Assembly: GCA_039198065.1 (NCBI GenBank)
Contig: JBCCTU010000007.1
Coordinates: 1-64,000 of the forward strand
Length of the DNA: 64,000 nucleotides
Source: CALHVX01 sp039198065
GTDB lineage: Bacteria > Pseudomonadota > Gammaproteobacteria > Pseudomonadales > Azotimanducaceae
Direction: 5' to 3'
The position numbers and the translations under genes were made by a program. The notes beneath the pieces were generated by a model. It saw only the letters and a list, made by a program, of their open reading frames with translations, was not told the origin of the DNA and did no database searches. The first letter of the stretch is position 1, and each line of letters begins with the position of its first letter. Shown piece by piece: positions 34,446 through 43,236 of this stretch.

Positions 34446-35747
34446 ATGCATCAGATCGTCGAGAGCATCCGAAGCACCGCCACGGAGTTCGTAGACCAGC
34501 GGGAAAACTTCGCCCTGCTTGTAGCGTGCTCCGACACCGACTGGCTGCTGCTCCTAAAAACAGTCGAAGAATTGGATGAGTCTCGGGACTCTGAACTCTA
34601 TTGGATGGCAGTCGACGCTTTCGATGACGCAAGGTCGTACGTTCAAGCCTGCGTGGCGATGTTTGAGGCGAAGCATGAAGCAGTTCGGGCCAACCAGGCG
34701 AGCCGCGGCGAAACCCCGCTGCCGCCGATGACCACGAGCCTGCTAGATTCGAGCCTAAATCCAGTCGAACGCCTGAAGGAGCTACTGCGTTACAGCCGCG
34801 ATCTGCTACCAAGTCTGGACGGTTTCGCTGTGGTGTGGGCGTTGGCGCCATCAGAAATCCATGATCGCGACGCCTACCGCGCCTTCATTGAAGCGTTGTG
34901 TGAGCACGAGTTTCCCTTCCCCTGGTGTCATCACATGCGCCTGTTTATCCGTGACGCCTATCCTGAGCGCATCTTCGACCCCAACCAATTCGAGCTCGCG
35001 CGAGTGTCGTACTGCCACATTGACGCAAGCAACGCGGCTGTTGAAGCCGCATTGCGCGAGTCTGCGGATGATGACGACGCACCTATCGACCAGCGCATCA
35101 ATTCCGCGCTCATGCTTGCAGGAATCGACTACAGTCACGGACGTTACGAAGACGCAAGGCAAGGGTACGAGGTGGTTCACCATTATGCCCTTACCGTCGG
35201 TGAGCCCACCTACGGTGCAATCGCCCTAAACGGCCTCGGTGAGGTACACCGGGCAACAGGCGATGGACCTGCGGCCATGGACATGTTCCGTGCGGCGCTT
35301 GGCCCGGCAGCGCAAGCGCCGAACCCGCCGATTCCTGTACTAATTAACGTTTACGAAAGCCTTGGCAAAATGCACCATGCCGAAGAGGAATGGGAGGAAG
35401 CTGAAGTGTTTCTGCACGGTGCAGCCGAGTTCGCGCTGGTGATGCGCGACGCCACCAAGCGCCTGCGCATGTGGGAGCTTCTGGGCGAGGCTCAGCTCGG
35501 GCAAGACAAGCACGAAGATGCGGCATCCACCTGGTACAGCGCTGCAGTGGTCGCGGGCAGACTGGAAAAGCAATCCGATTACGACATGTTCCTTGAACGA
35601 CTGCGAGACCTTTACGAACCCGAAGATCCGCAGTTCGATACCAAAGTGCTGGAAATCACAGACTTGGTCGAAGAGCACCTGCAGGAAGAACAAGCTCGCC
35701 GTGAAGATGCTCAAGCTCAGATGGCCAGAGCGGGAGCCACAGCGTGA
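34446..35747 (+). CDS. TPR-repeat protein, likely effector-loading adaptor
   Basis: This encodes 433 residues with no signal peptide. The N-terminal half (about 1-215) is helical and unlike anything I recognise. The C-terminal half has tetratricopeptide-like helices (GRYEDARQGYEVV, GAIALNGLGEVHRATGDGPAAM, VYESLGKMHHAEEEWEEAEV) and a charged coiled tail. It sits exactly between vgrG and the PAAR gene and overlaps the latter by four bases. Chaperones of the DUF4123 (Tap) or DUF1795 (Eag) kind usually occupy this place; neither is found. Adaptor function is inferred from position. Confidence 0.65.
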   Translation: MHQIVESIRSTATEFVDQRENFALLVACSDTDWLLLLKTVEELDESRDSELYWMAVDAFDDARSYVQACVAMFEAKHEAVRANQASRGETPLPPMTTSLLDSSLNPVERLKELLRYSRDLLPSLDGFAVVWALAPSEIHDRDAYRAFIEALCEHEFPFPWCHHMRLFIRDAYPERIFDPNQFELARVSYCHIDASNAAVEAALRESADDDDAPIDQRINSALMLAGIDYSHGRYEDARQGYEVVHHYALTVGEPTYGAIALNGLGEVHRATGDGPAAMDMFRAALGPAAQAPNPPIPVLINVYESLGKMHHAEEEWEEAEVFLHGAAEFALVMRDATKRLRMWELLGEAQLGQDKHEDAASTWYSAAVVAGRLEKQSDYDMFLERLRDLYEPEDPQFDTKVLEITDLVEEHLQEEQARREDAQAQMARAGATA

Positions 35748-36814
35748 GCTATTTTGATCGTCTCTCACTTGCCGTGGACCAGAAAGCCTCCGGCGTGACT
35801 GGCGATCAAACGGGTGGGTGGGAGCGTGCTGGAAACACGCTCACCGAGACGGGTGGAGTGTTCACGCGCTGGTACGAAGGCACAAGTAAGTCACTCGACC
35901 ATCCGCTCCTCGAAAACCAAGCTTTCAGCGATCTAACTACGGGACAACAGGTAGCGGTTAGCCTACGCGTTGCGACCAATGTGACCGGCGCTGCAATGGG
36001 CGCATTAAGCGTTGTATCGGATGCCATTAACGTCGGCTTCGCTAACTTGACTGCCCCGCTTGCTGCGGTCTGGCCCAGCTTTCCTGCCTCCACCACTACG
36101 TCGCTCTACGTGGGCTCGCCGCATGGCCATTCGCATCCGCCAAGCTACATACCGGCGCCTCCGCCTGGCGCGGTAGTACCGCTACCCAGCATCGGCAACG
36201 TTCTTGTCGGCAACCACATAAAAACACTAATCGGCAGCCTCCCCGCGGCGCGATGCGGCGATATCGGCTTCACACCCACGTGCATCGCGTTGACTCAGTT
36301 CTTCGAGATCAAAACCGGTTCATCAAACGTCTTCATTGGCGGTAAACGGGCCGCCCGCATGTTGGACATTGCGGCGGCTTGTAATCCGCCCGACCCAATG
36401 AACGGCATCGACAAATTCATGGCTGTGGCCGGGATGGTTGCGGGTGGTGTTGCCGTCGCTGCAGATACGGCCGAGGCCGCGACAGAACCGGACCCCGCCA
36501 TGATTAGTGCGAAAGCGCTGTCCGCCAGCATGAACGCCGCGCAATTGGCATCAGATAATGTGGCCCTGGCCATCCAACAAACCCTCGGAAAAGACCCAGC
36601 GGTCATACCAGGACCAACCCTCGCAGGGGCTGGTCCAATGAAAGTCTTTGGCGCAATAACCCTTGGCAATCCGCTCGTGATGATCGGCGGCTTTCCGACG
36701 ATCAACATTCCGGACCCGGTAGGCTACGTTCTCAACAAGCTCGGCAAGATGCGTGCGAAAAACAAAAACACCGACAAAGAGGACGCCAGCGCCGGGACCA
36801 ACAACTGCCCATGA
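35744..36814 (+). CDS. PAAR-domain spike tip protein with hydrophobic segments
   Basis: This encodes 356 residues; the GTG start overlaps the TPR gene stop. The PAAR motif itself appears as LPAARCGDIGF (about residue 165), within a His/Pro/Gly-rich region. Long Ala/Gly/Val-rich hydrophobic stretches lie on both sides (about 70-125 and 225-262). These may be the membrane segments that help Rhs toxins cross the target inner membrane. The PAAR domain is usually fused to the N-terminus of the Rhs protein; here it is a separate gene overlapping rhs by four bases. Confidence 0.8.
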   Translation: MSYFDRLSLAVDQKASGVTGDQTGGWERAGNTLTETGGVFTRWYEGTSKSLDHPLLENQAFSDLTTGQQVAVSLRVATNVTGAAMGALSVVSDAINVGFANLTAPLAAVWPSFPASTTTSLYVGSPHGHSHPPSYIPAPPPGAVVPLPSIGNVLVGNHIKTLIGSLPAARCGDIGFTPTCIALTQFFEIKTGSSNVFIGGKRAARMLDIAAACNPPDPMNGIDKFMAVAGMVAGGVAVAADTAEAATEPDPAMISAKALSASMNAAQLASDNVALAIQQTLGKDPAVIPGPTLAGAGPMKVFGAITLGNPLVMIGGFPTINIPDPVGYVLNKLGKMRAKNKNTDKEDASAGTNNCP

Positions 36815-39800
36815 CCGCTGAATACCAGAGCAATCCAGAGAGACGCCTGGTGGGCGACCCGGTTGATACGTTAACAGGCGCCATGGTCAACAAGAATTTT
36901 CAGTTCCGGCTAGTCGGACCGCTGGAATTGCGTTGGCATCAATTCTACGACAGTTCCAAACACAATCAGGCGTTCGCCCACGGCTGGGGCCATACCCACG
37001 AATTCGACCGTAAACTTCAGTTCGATGTCGATGGTATGACCTACTCTGCGCCGGTGGGAAAACGGATTCATTTCCCGTACCTCAACCGCGATGACGAAAC
37101 GTTCTTCGGCTACGGCTTTCGTCTCGTGCGCGTTAGCGATAGTGTCTATCATCTACATGGACACGCACAGCCGAGCATGGAGTTTGCGTTCAGCAACTTC
37201 AATCGACCCGCTTCCCTATCCCGGCTCTTTGACGCCAGCGGAGAGATCAAATTCCGCCACAACGTTGACGGCCACCTGGAACACATCACAGATTCGGCGG
37301 GTCGCTCGATCTCGATCACGAATGACAAAAACGGACGACTACTGAGCATAACGCTCGATCCAATGGCGGAAGGTGAGCAGCCCTTCCTCATCGATTCGTT
37401 CCAGTACGACGACGCGGGCAACTTAACAAGCACACGCAACGAAGACGGCAACGGCTACCGATTTGAGTGGGACGCAAACAACCGCATGATTCGTCGCTTT
37501 GGGCGCCGCGGCATGGAGTTCAACTACATTTACGACGAGGCAGGGCGCTGTATCGATTCTCGCGGCGAAGACGATCTCCTAGGGGTGCGCGTAAGCTACG
37601 AAGTTCCGGGCGTCATGACCAAAGTCGTCAAAGGAGACGGCGGCGAGTGGCAGTACTTTTTTGATGAATCAGGCAATGTCTCGCAGATCATTGATCCAGT
37701 GGGCGGCGTTGAAAAATTCGTGCGCGACGAGTCCGGGCGACTGATTGCAGAGGAAGACGCCAACGGCAATCAAACGACGATCATCTATGACCGTGCCGAC
37801 GCTATAGTTGCCAAGCAAGACGTTTTTGGGAAACGCAAGCCTTGGCCTGAAAACGTCAATGCACCCGACCCAGACGCTCACTACGTTGCCGACAATCCCG
37901 CCGAGTATGAACTGGGCCGCTTCCTGAAGCTCGATCGTGTCTCGTTGCCCACCAAGCATCAGCGCGATGCGCTGCCCTTGCCCGCGAACGCCAAGGCCCT
38001 GGTTGTGACGCGTGAGGAGGCAGCTGGATTAATCGAGCGGCAAAGCGTCGTCCCACCACCGCTGTATGCCATGTGGTGGCCAGAACCCAAAGCGGGCTGG
38101 CGCTTCAACAACTTTGCCAAGCTCACTTCCCAGGTCGACGAGTTTGGTCGCGAGCGCAGTTGGAGCTACGACGAGTCAGGAAATATCGACACACACACCG
38201 ACTTTGACGGGCGAACCTGGAAGCACGAGTACCGCAAGTGGCACTTCCGGCGCAGCTTGCGCAATCCACTCGGTCACGAGCATCGTTTTGACTACAACAC
38301 CGAGGGTGAGATCACCCGGTTTGAAGATGCGGCTGGCAATATCAGTGAGTATGCCTACAACGCACACAATCAACTTACCCAAGTGCGCAGACATGGTCGG
38401 ACCAGAGAAAGCTACGAGCGCGATAGTTGTGGCAACCTAGTTGCCAAGTATGATGGTGAAGGCAAAGAACTCCTGCGCTTTGACATCGGTCCTGGAAACA
38501 AGCCTGTTAAACGAATTCTGGCCTCCGGGGACGAACACACATTTATCTACGACGATCACGGACGGTATCTGGAAGCGTCCACGCAGAGAGACAGACTCGA
38601 GTTTGCTTACGACTTTTATGGCAACCGGATTCGAGATCGTCGCAACGGCGAAGGTATCGAGCACCAGTTTGCGGGACGAAATCAGCTTGTCGAAACGGCC
38701 GTGTTGAACCGATTCACAACTACCTACGCAAGAGACAGAAACAGTGCATTGACGATCCTCGATCCATGCGGCAATCAGCATGTGTTTCGCAGCCTTGGAA
38801 ACGGGATCGTGAGCCGTGAACTCGCCAACGGTTCTTCGGAAGTCGCGCAGTACGACACATCGGGCAAGTGCTTGTTTAAGCATACGAGCTATGGGAATGA
38901 CCGTCAGTGGAGTCGTGCCTATGAATGGTCAGGCGAAGGTGAGCTTCTCAAGGTCATAGACAATGAAAGAGGCACGGTGCGCTACAAGTACGACAGCGCG
39001 CATCGACTCCGAAGCCGCAACATAGACGGTAGGACGGAATACTACCGATTCGACGATTCAGACAACCTCATTGAGCAGCCGGGCCTCACCAACGTCGAGC
39101 TAAACGAAGGCAATCGCCTGTTTCGCGTCGCCTCCCGCCTTTTCAAATACAACAACCGTAACCACATCGCTTCACGCCGAACGTCGCGGGGCGAGATACG
39201 TTACGAGTACGACAGCCGCGACCAACTCGTGCGAGTGATTCAGCCGAACGGTGAGATGACTGCCCAATACGATGCGTTAGGACGGCGCACGCGAAAAACG
39301 TGGAACGGAGAGACCACCGAGTACTTTTGGAACAGCGACCAGCTCGTCGCTACAGTCCAGCCTGATGGCAAATTGTCGGTGTACATCTATACCGACACGC
39401 TGTCACTCGTACCTTTTCTTTGCATCGAGTACTCGAGCAAGGAAGCAGAACCGACAAGCGGCCAGCTCGGATACGTCTTTTGTGACCAAATCGGTACGCC
39501 TCTGCAGGTTGAAAGTGCACAACGTGATACAAAACACCGTCGGTCACCCACGCCATTTGGGCGCGACATGACGTTCGATTCAGGATATTCGTTTGACTTC
39601 GCATTCCCGGGCCAGATTCTGGACGTTGAAACAGGTCTACACTACAACCGATTCAGATATTACGACCCGGGGCTCGGGCGGTACATACAGAGTGATCCGC
39701 TTGGGATCGTCGGCGGGACAAACCTTTACGCGTATTCGACGAATGCGTTGTTGTATGCCGATCCACGAGGGCTAACCGGCGATAAAACGAAAGGTTCGCA

Positions 39801-40212
39801 TAAACCCTTAGACGAAGCTGGCCCATCCGCGGAACCAAACCCAGCTGAAGCAGACTTTGGGCCGGCACCATCACCTGCTGCAGGTCCTGTACATGCACGT
39901 TATGGCGACGGAACGCCCGTGTACAAAGACCAACGTCCACCACGCCTAACCACTGGTCCCGATCTGAAGGCTGTTGGTGCGCACACGCGCCTTAGAATTG
40001 ATACAGTGAGCGAACGAATTTATCAGGCCCGGGAGTTTGACGCGTACGGCAATCCAGTACGCGATATTGATTTTACGAGCCCTACTTTTCCAAACGGCAA
40101 CACTCGTCCCGACCATCCACCAGCCCCACACCAACACAGGTGGGAAGTGAATAATCCAGAGGTTGGTCCCCGCTCTGGATTTAGACGCCAAAAAGGTGGT
40201 GAACCATTATAG
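36811..40212 (+). CDS. Rhs-repeat T6SS effector with variable C-terminal toxin
   Basis: This encodes 1133 residues. Dozens of YD-type repeats (for example FDYNTEGEITRFEDAAGN) form the Rhs cage. The core ends with the conserved DPLGIVGGTNLYAYSTN and DPRGL near residue 985, where Rhs proteins are cleaved. The remaining ~145 residues are the toxin tip: a Pro-rich linker, then a domain with VGAHTRLRIDTV, REFDAYGNPVRDIDFTSPT, RPDHPPAPHQHRW and a basic end. His-rich HxH-type ends of this sort occur in polymorphic nuclease toxins (it resembles toxin type 24), which I cannot verify here. The tip is less GC-rich than the core, as expected of exchanged toxin modules. Confidence 0.9.
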   Translation: MTAEYQSNPERRLVGDPVDTLTGAMVNKNFQFRLVGPLELRWHQFYDSSKHNQAFAHGWGHTHEFDRKLQFDVDGMTYSAPVGKRIHFPYLNRDDETFFGYGFRLVRVSDSVYHLHGHAQPSMEFAFSNFNRPASLSRLFDASGEIKFRHNVDGHLEHITDSAGRSISITNDKNGRLLSITLDPMAEGEQPFLIDSFQYDDAGNLTSTRNEDGNGYRFEWDANNRMIRRFGRRGMEFNYIYDEAGRCIDSRGEDDLLGVRVSYEVPGVMTKVVKGDGGEWQYFFDESGNVSQIIDPVGGVEKFVRDESGRLIAEEDANGNQTTIIYDRADAIVAKQDVFGKRKPWPENVNAPDPDAHYVADNPAEYELGRFLKLDRVSLPTKHQRDALPLPANAKALVVTREEAAGLIERQSVVPPPLYAMWWPEPKAGWRFNNFAKLTSQVDEFGRERSWSYDESGNIDTHTDFDGRTWKHEYRKWHFRRSLRNPLGHEHRFDYNTEGEITRFEDAAGNISEYAYNAHNQLTQVRRHGRTRESYERDSCGNLVAKYDGEGKELLRFDIGPGNKPVKRILASGDEHTFIYDDHGRYLEASTQRDRLEFAYDFYGNRIRDRRNGEGIEHQFAGRNQLVETAVLNRFTTTYARDRNSALTILDPCGNQHVFRSLGNGIVSRELANGSSEVAQYDTSGKCLFKHTSYGNDRQWSRAYEWSGEGELLKVIDNERGTVRYKYDSAHRLRSRNIDGRTEYYRFDDSDNLIEQPGLTNVELNEGNRLFRVASRLFKYNNRNHIASRRTSRGEIRYEYDSRDQLVRVIQPNGEMTAQYDALGRRTRKTWNGETTEYFWNSDQLVATVQPDGKLSVYIYTDTLSLVPFLCIEYSSKEAEPTSGQLGYVFCDQIGTPLQVESAQRDTKHRRSPTPFGRDMTFDSGYSFDFAFPGQILDVETGLHYNRFRYYDPGLGRYIQSDPLGIVGGTNLYAYSTNALLYADPRGLTGDKTKGSHKPLDEAGPSAEPNPAEADFGPAPSPAAGPVHARYGDGTPVYKDQRPPRLTTGPDLKAVGAHTRLRIDTVSERIYQAREFDAYGNPVRDIDFTSPTFPNGNTRPDHPPAPHQHRWEVNNPEVGPRSGFRRQKGGEPL

Positions 40213-40220
40213 GAGTGACT

Positions 40221-40604
40221 ATGCGGTTGCTGACGATTACCGACTTCGATCCCGACACCAACTTCCTTTCGTTTGACCTGATCGACATACTTATGGCCAT
40301 TAAACCAACGTTAGGCCCCATGAACTGGAGACTCAATCAAGTAGAGTGCGTCGGGGCTCAAGCGGATGTGGTTCACAAAATATGTGACGAAGAGTCAACG
40401 GTTACAACCGCTGAATTGATTGAGCTTGCCAAGGCGATCGATCAGACGATTGATGGCGAATTCTGTGGGTACCCGAGGAACCTAAACAAACCGACACTTT
40501 GCATTCGCGCTGTTGATAGCGACGCTTTCGACATCGAGACAAATGACATCAGTGTTATCGCGTTGCTCATGGAGCGATTTGAACGTATTCACGAAGTTGT
40601 TTGA
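40221..40604 (+). CDS. probable immunity protein for the Rhs toxin
   Basis: This encodes 127 residues. I chose the ATG at 40221, which has AGGAG six bases upstream; an in-frame GTG at 40215 overlaps that signal. It is a soluble acidic protein with no signal peptide (LLTITDFDPDTNFLSFDLID). It lies eight bases after the rhs stop, the standard place for a cognate immunity gene. A cytoplasmic immunity protein fits a toxin acting on nucleic acid. I recognise no family; the assignment rests on position, size and charge. Confidence 0.7.
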   Translation: MRLLTITDFDPDTNFLSFDLIDILMAIKPTLGPMNWRLNQVECVGAQADVVHKICDEESTVTTAELIELAKAIDQTIDGEFCGYPRNLNKPTLCIRAVDSDAFDIETNDISVIALLMERFERIHEVV

Positions 40605-40644
40605 AGGCGGCTACGTTAAGCCATCAGCAAAGACAGGCGAATAA

Positions 40645-41031
40645 ATGTTAAGTAAATTGGCCACCGCTGCAGGCACCCTCTTCGCCATCGCCTGCTTTCT
40701 AATCTGGTTTGCCTTCCTCCGCGACGTACCCATCCAGCGAACCACATCTGTAGTGGTCAACAAGACCTACAAGCCTGAAGGCACCTACTGGCAGCAGCAA
40801 GTCGGCACCACCCGAGCTTTCCGATCTGCTACGCCCATTACAACGGCGGAACAGTACGTGCTCGAACTGAAAAGCCCAGACCTAGACATGAAGGGCTTCT
40901 TCCCGATCAGCAAGTGGGACGAAGCCGACTACGAGGTCGGCGCTCAGGTCATCATGCACTATCAGGTTCGCGGACTACCGGTGTTCGGCTACCGCACCGT
41001 CGTGACCAAAATCGAACGGCTTGCCAGCTAA
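40645..41031 (+). CDS. unknown protein with N-terminal membrane anchor
   Basis: This encodes 128 residues. One strong hydrophobic helix (about 5-25, AAGTLFAIACFLIWFAFL) is followed by a soluble domain with several beta strands (VVVNKTYKPEGTYW, AEQYVLELKS, AQVIMHYQVRGLPVFGYRTV). It could be an inner-membrane protein with a periplasmic domain. It lies between the immunity gene and another unknown, four bases from the latter. No family is recognised; a second immunity protein facing the periplasm is one possibility. Confidence 0.6.
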   Translation: MLSKLATAAGTLFAIACFLIWFAFLRDVPIQRTTSVVVNKTYKPEGTYWQQQVGTTRAFRSATPITTAEQYVLELKSPDLDMKGFFPISKWDEADYEVGAQVIMHYQVRGLPVFGYRTVVTKIERLAS

Positions 41032-41034
41032 GCC

Positions 41035-41769
41035 ATGGCTGGCACAGAACCCATCACCCCCGCCTTCCTCCAGATTTGTGGTGACACCGGCATCGACATA
41101 GACCGCGTCAGGCGCAACCTCGCCACTTTCAAAGACCTGGAAGCATTGCTTAAAAAGGGCATCGAGGACGCCGATGCGGCGCTGACTCAGTACCAATGGG
41201 CACGGATGGGTGAAGTGCTCGCCGTCGGCATCAAGCACCTTTGCGACAAAACCCTGTTTGCCGCCAGCCTGTTGGCTGGACCCGGAGGCGCGACCGTCAT
41301 CGGCATACTCTACGACCAGGCACAACTCGCAGTGAAGGCGGGCTATGAGGGTGTCGATGGCTGGGACATCGCCAACACCACCGGGGACAAGTGGCTCGCA
41401 GTAGCAGAGTATGGAGCACAACAGGCGCGCACCGCGACCGCGAGCAAGGTTGGCGGTGTGTTAGGCGCCGTGGCTACCGTTAAGAGCATTTTCAACATGG
41501 CAAACGAGCTACACAGCTGGTGGGAATCCAGCGGCAAACATGCCAATGGCGGAGCCGGGATACGTTCGGCGCGACAAACCCTGAAACGTCAGTTAGCCGA
41601 TATCCGAAGCAAGATTCGCGACAACCGGATGCTCCTCTTCTATCTCGAACAGCGGAAATTGGAAACACGTGGCGCACGTCTTGCCGATCCATTGCTGTTC
41701 GCACCTGAAGGACCCGCGTGCCGTCCACCGCGGCACGCTTCAACCCCGGTCCTGGAGTGTAGTCCCTAA
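41035..41769 (+). CDS. unknown helical protein, possible second effector or accessory
   Basis: This encodes 244 residues. It has no signal peptide. A helical N-terminal region (about 15-60) leads to amphipathic, Gly/Ala-rich stretches (AASLLAGPGGATVIGILYDQ; GVLGAVATVKSIFNMAN) that could insert in membranes. A charged coiled coil follows (RQTLKRQLADIRSKIRDNRMLL region), then a Pro-rich tail. It starts three bases after the membrane-anchored gene, so the two form a pair. The features are compatible with a pore-forming effector and its neighbour's immunity role. I do not recognise the family. Confidence 0.55.
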   Translation: MAGTEPITPAFLQICGDTGIDIDRVRRNLATFKDLEALLKKGIEDADAALTQYQWARMGEVLAVGIKHLCDKTLFAASLLAGPGGATVIGILYDQAQLAVKAGYEGVDGWDIANTTGDKWLAVAEYGAQQARTATASKVGGVLGAVATVKSIFNMANELHSWWESSGKHANGGAGIRSARQTLKRQLADIRSKIRDNRMLLFYLEQRKLETRGARLADPLLFAPEGPACRPPRHASTPVLECSP

Positions 41770-41783
41770 GCCCTCAACCCAAC

Positions 41784-41811
41784 TTTGAATCTCCACGGCC
41801 AATGGTATAGT
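41784..41811 (+). promoter_or_regulatory. weak sigma-70-like promoter for the LysM lipoprotein gene
   Basis: TTTGAA (41784-41789) and TATAGT (41806-41811) with 16-base spacing lie 35 bases before the ATG at 41846. The gene has its own strong ribosome-binding site. The -35 match is modest. Confidence 0.3.
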
Positions 41812-41845
41812 CGAGCGCAAAACAAGAACATGTTGGGGAAGGGGG

Positions 41846-42787
41846 ATGCGCTCAAAAGCAATCTTGGCCGTCGCATTCGCGCTGTCGGTGCTAGCGGGCT
41901 GCGAGAGCTTCCAGGTCCAGGGAGGCAAAGACGATCCGGCCGCTAGCCAACAGCCCAACACAGCGTCGCAACTTGACTGCGTAGCAACACCCAACGCGCC
42001 TGACTGTATTTGTGATACCCAGGGCCGGAATTCCAATGCATGTCGCTGCGCGCGCGGCACAAACCCAGAAGCGTGTAGCCTGTGTAGTACCGCGCGTTCA
42101 ACAAAGCTACGTGTTGAAGCCCAAATTGCCCTTGGTGAAGGGAGATACGAAGACGCGTACATTATGCTCAGGTGCGCCCTAGAGAAAAACGCGAACGACC
42201 GCATTGCTGCAATGCTTCTGTCTCAGATGGAGTCGCCAGCTCAGTTCTTCGCAGATAGTGTCGGGGCTGGGCGATACGATTACACCGTCGCGCCGAGCGA
42301 TACGCTCGGTTCGATAGCACAGAACTGCCTTGGGAACTCGTTGTATTTTGCTGGAATCGCGATACTCAACAACATCGGCGATCCGTCGCGACTCATCGCA
42401 GGCAGGGTTCTCGAACTTCCGGGGGTTGACTGCCAAGCCTCCGAACGCGATCTGATCGAGCGCTCGGACCCCGTAGATCCAGAGAGTTCCGTTGATGCAG
42501 TTCAGGCCGATCCGCCACAGTCTGTCGATCAAGTGACCCCGACCGAGGCTACGGGACCGGTTGCCCTCGCTCCCATCGACCCGCGCGAAAGCAGTGCGTT
42601 GCCGGATGACCCAGTAGATCTGTCCACCCCGCCAACCGCAGATCCTATAGACGCGCTCCTGGAAACATTTACCGATCACGTCACTGAGGGGAACCTCGAG
42701 CCGGCCTGCGCAGCTCTCGATGAGATCCTTAAAATCGACCGCTACAACGAAGACGCGCTGCTCAACAAATTGAGTTTCTGCGAGTAA
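41846..42787 (+). CDS. lipoprotein with cysteine-rich segment and LysM-like domain
   Basis: The product has 313 residues. A lipoprotein signal ends in LAGC (Cys 19). A segment at about 44-80 carries seven Cys in a CxC-like pattern (CICDTQGRNSNACRC), which is unusual and probably disulfide-bonded. A short TPR-like stretch (LGEGRYEDAYIMLRCALEKN) precedes a LysM-like domain (about 150-195, YTVAPSDTLGSIAQNCLG to VLELPG), expected to bind peptidoglycan. A Pro/Asp/Ser-rich linker leads to a C-terminal helical repeat. It begins after a 76-base gap with a candidate promoter and a GGGGAAGGGGG signal. Confidence 0.7.
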   Translation: MRSKAILAVAFALSVLAGCESFQVQGGKDDPAASQQPNTASQLDCVATPNAPDCICDTQGRNSNACRCARGTNPEACSLCSTARSTKLRVEAQIALGEGRYEDAYIMLRCALEKNANDRIAAMLLSQMESPAQFFADSVGAGRYDYTVAPSDTLGSIAQNCLGNSLYFAGIAILNNIGDPSRLIAGRVLELPGVDCQASERDLIERSDPVDPESSVDAVQADPPQSVDQVTPTEATGPVALAPIDPRESSALPDDPVDLSTPPTADPIDALLETFTDHVTEGNLEPACAALDEILKIDRYNEDALLNKLSFCE

Positions 42788-42819
42788 ACGCGCCAAGACT
42801 CTGCGCTCGGCAGGTTACG

Positions 42820-43236
42820 CTACTCGTTGGTGACCATCATGCGTTTCGCTGCGCGGCGCTTCTCCAAACGCCGCAACAAGGTCATTGCCTCCACGTTCTC
42901 TGCATCGCTGCGCAACACGGCGAGGGCGTTGTTGAGCGCACGACGATAGTTTCCCGCACGATAGTGTTTTAGGGCGCTGACCAGCATGGGTTGCACCAGC
43001 CGGCGAGTCCGTTGCTCCAAGGCCAGAATGTGTGCTTCTACCAACTCAGGCGTAGTCGACACCGCGTGCACCACCCACCAGGAGTCAATGGCTTCGGGCA
43101 CACGGCCTGCGCGCTCATGCATATTAGCCTGCTCAGTCCAAACATCGATCATGAGTTGACGGTCAAAAGGCACGATGCCAGACGGGCTTGCGCAACCAAC
43201 GAAAAATCCCATCGAAATGAGCGCAGCCCACCGCAT
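42820..43236 (-). CDS. small TPR-like lipoprotein
   Basis: This encodes 138 residues from the ATG at 43236, which shares bases with the stop of the deacetylase gene (TGATG); a GTG at 43239 is also possible. The lipobox is FVGC. The mature part is helical, with a TPR-like repeat (LKHYRAGNYRRALNNALAVLRSD) and a basic end. It is expected in the outer membrane facing the periplasm. Co-translation with the deacetylase suggests a shared function at the cell wall. No family is recognised. Confidence 0.65.
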   Translation of the reverse strand: MRWAALISMGFFVGCASPSGIVPFDRQLMIDVWTEQANMHERAGRVPEAIDSWWVVHAVSTTPELVEAHILALEQRTRRLVQPMLVSALKHYRAGNYRRALNNALAVLRSDAENVEAMTLLRRLEKRRAAKRMMVTNE

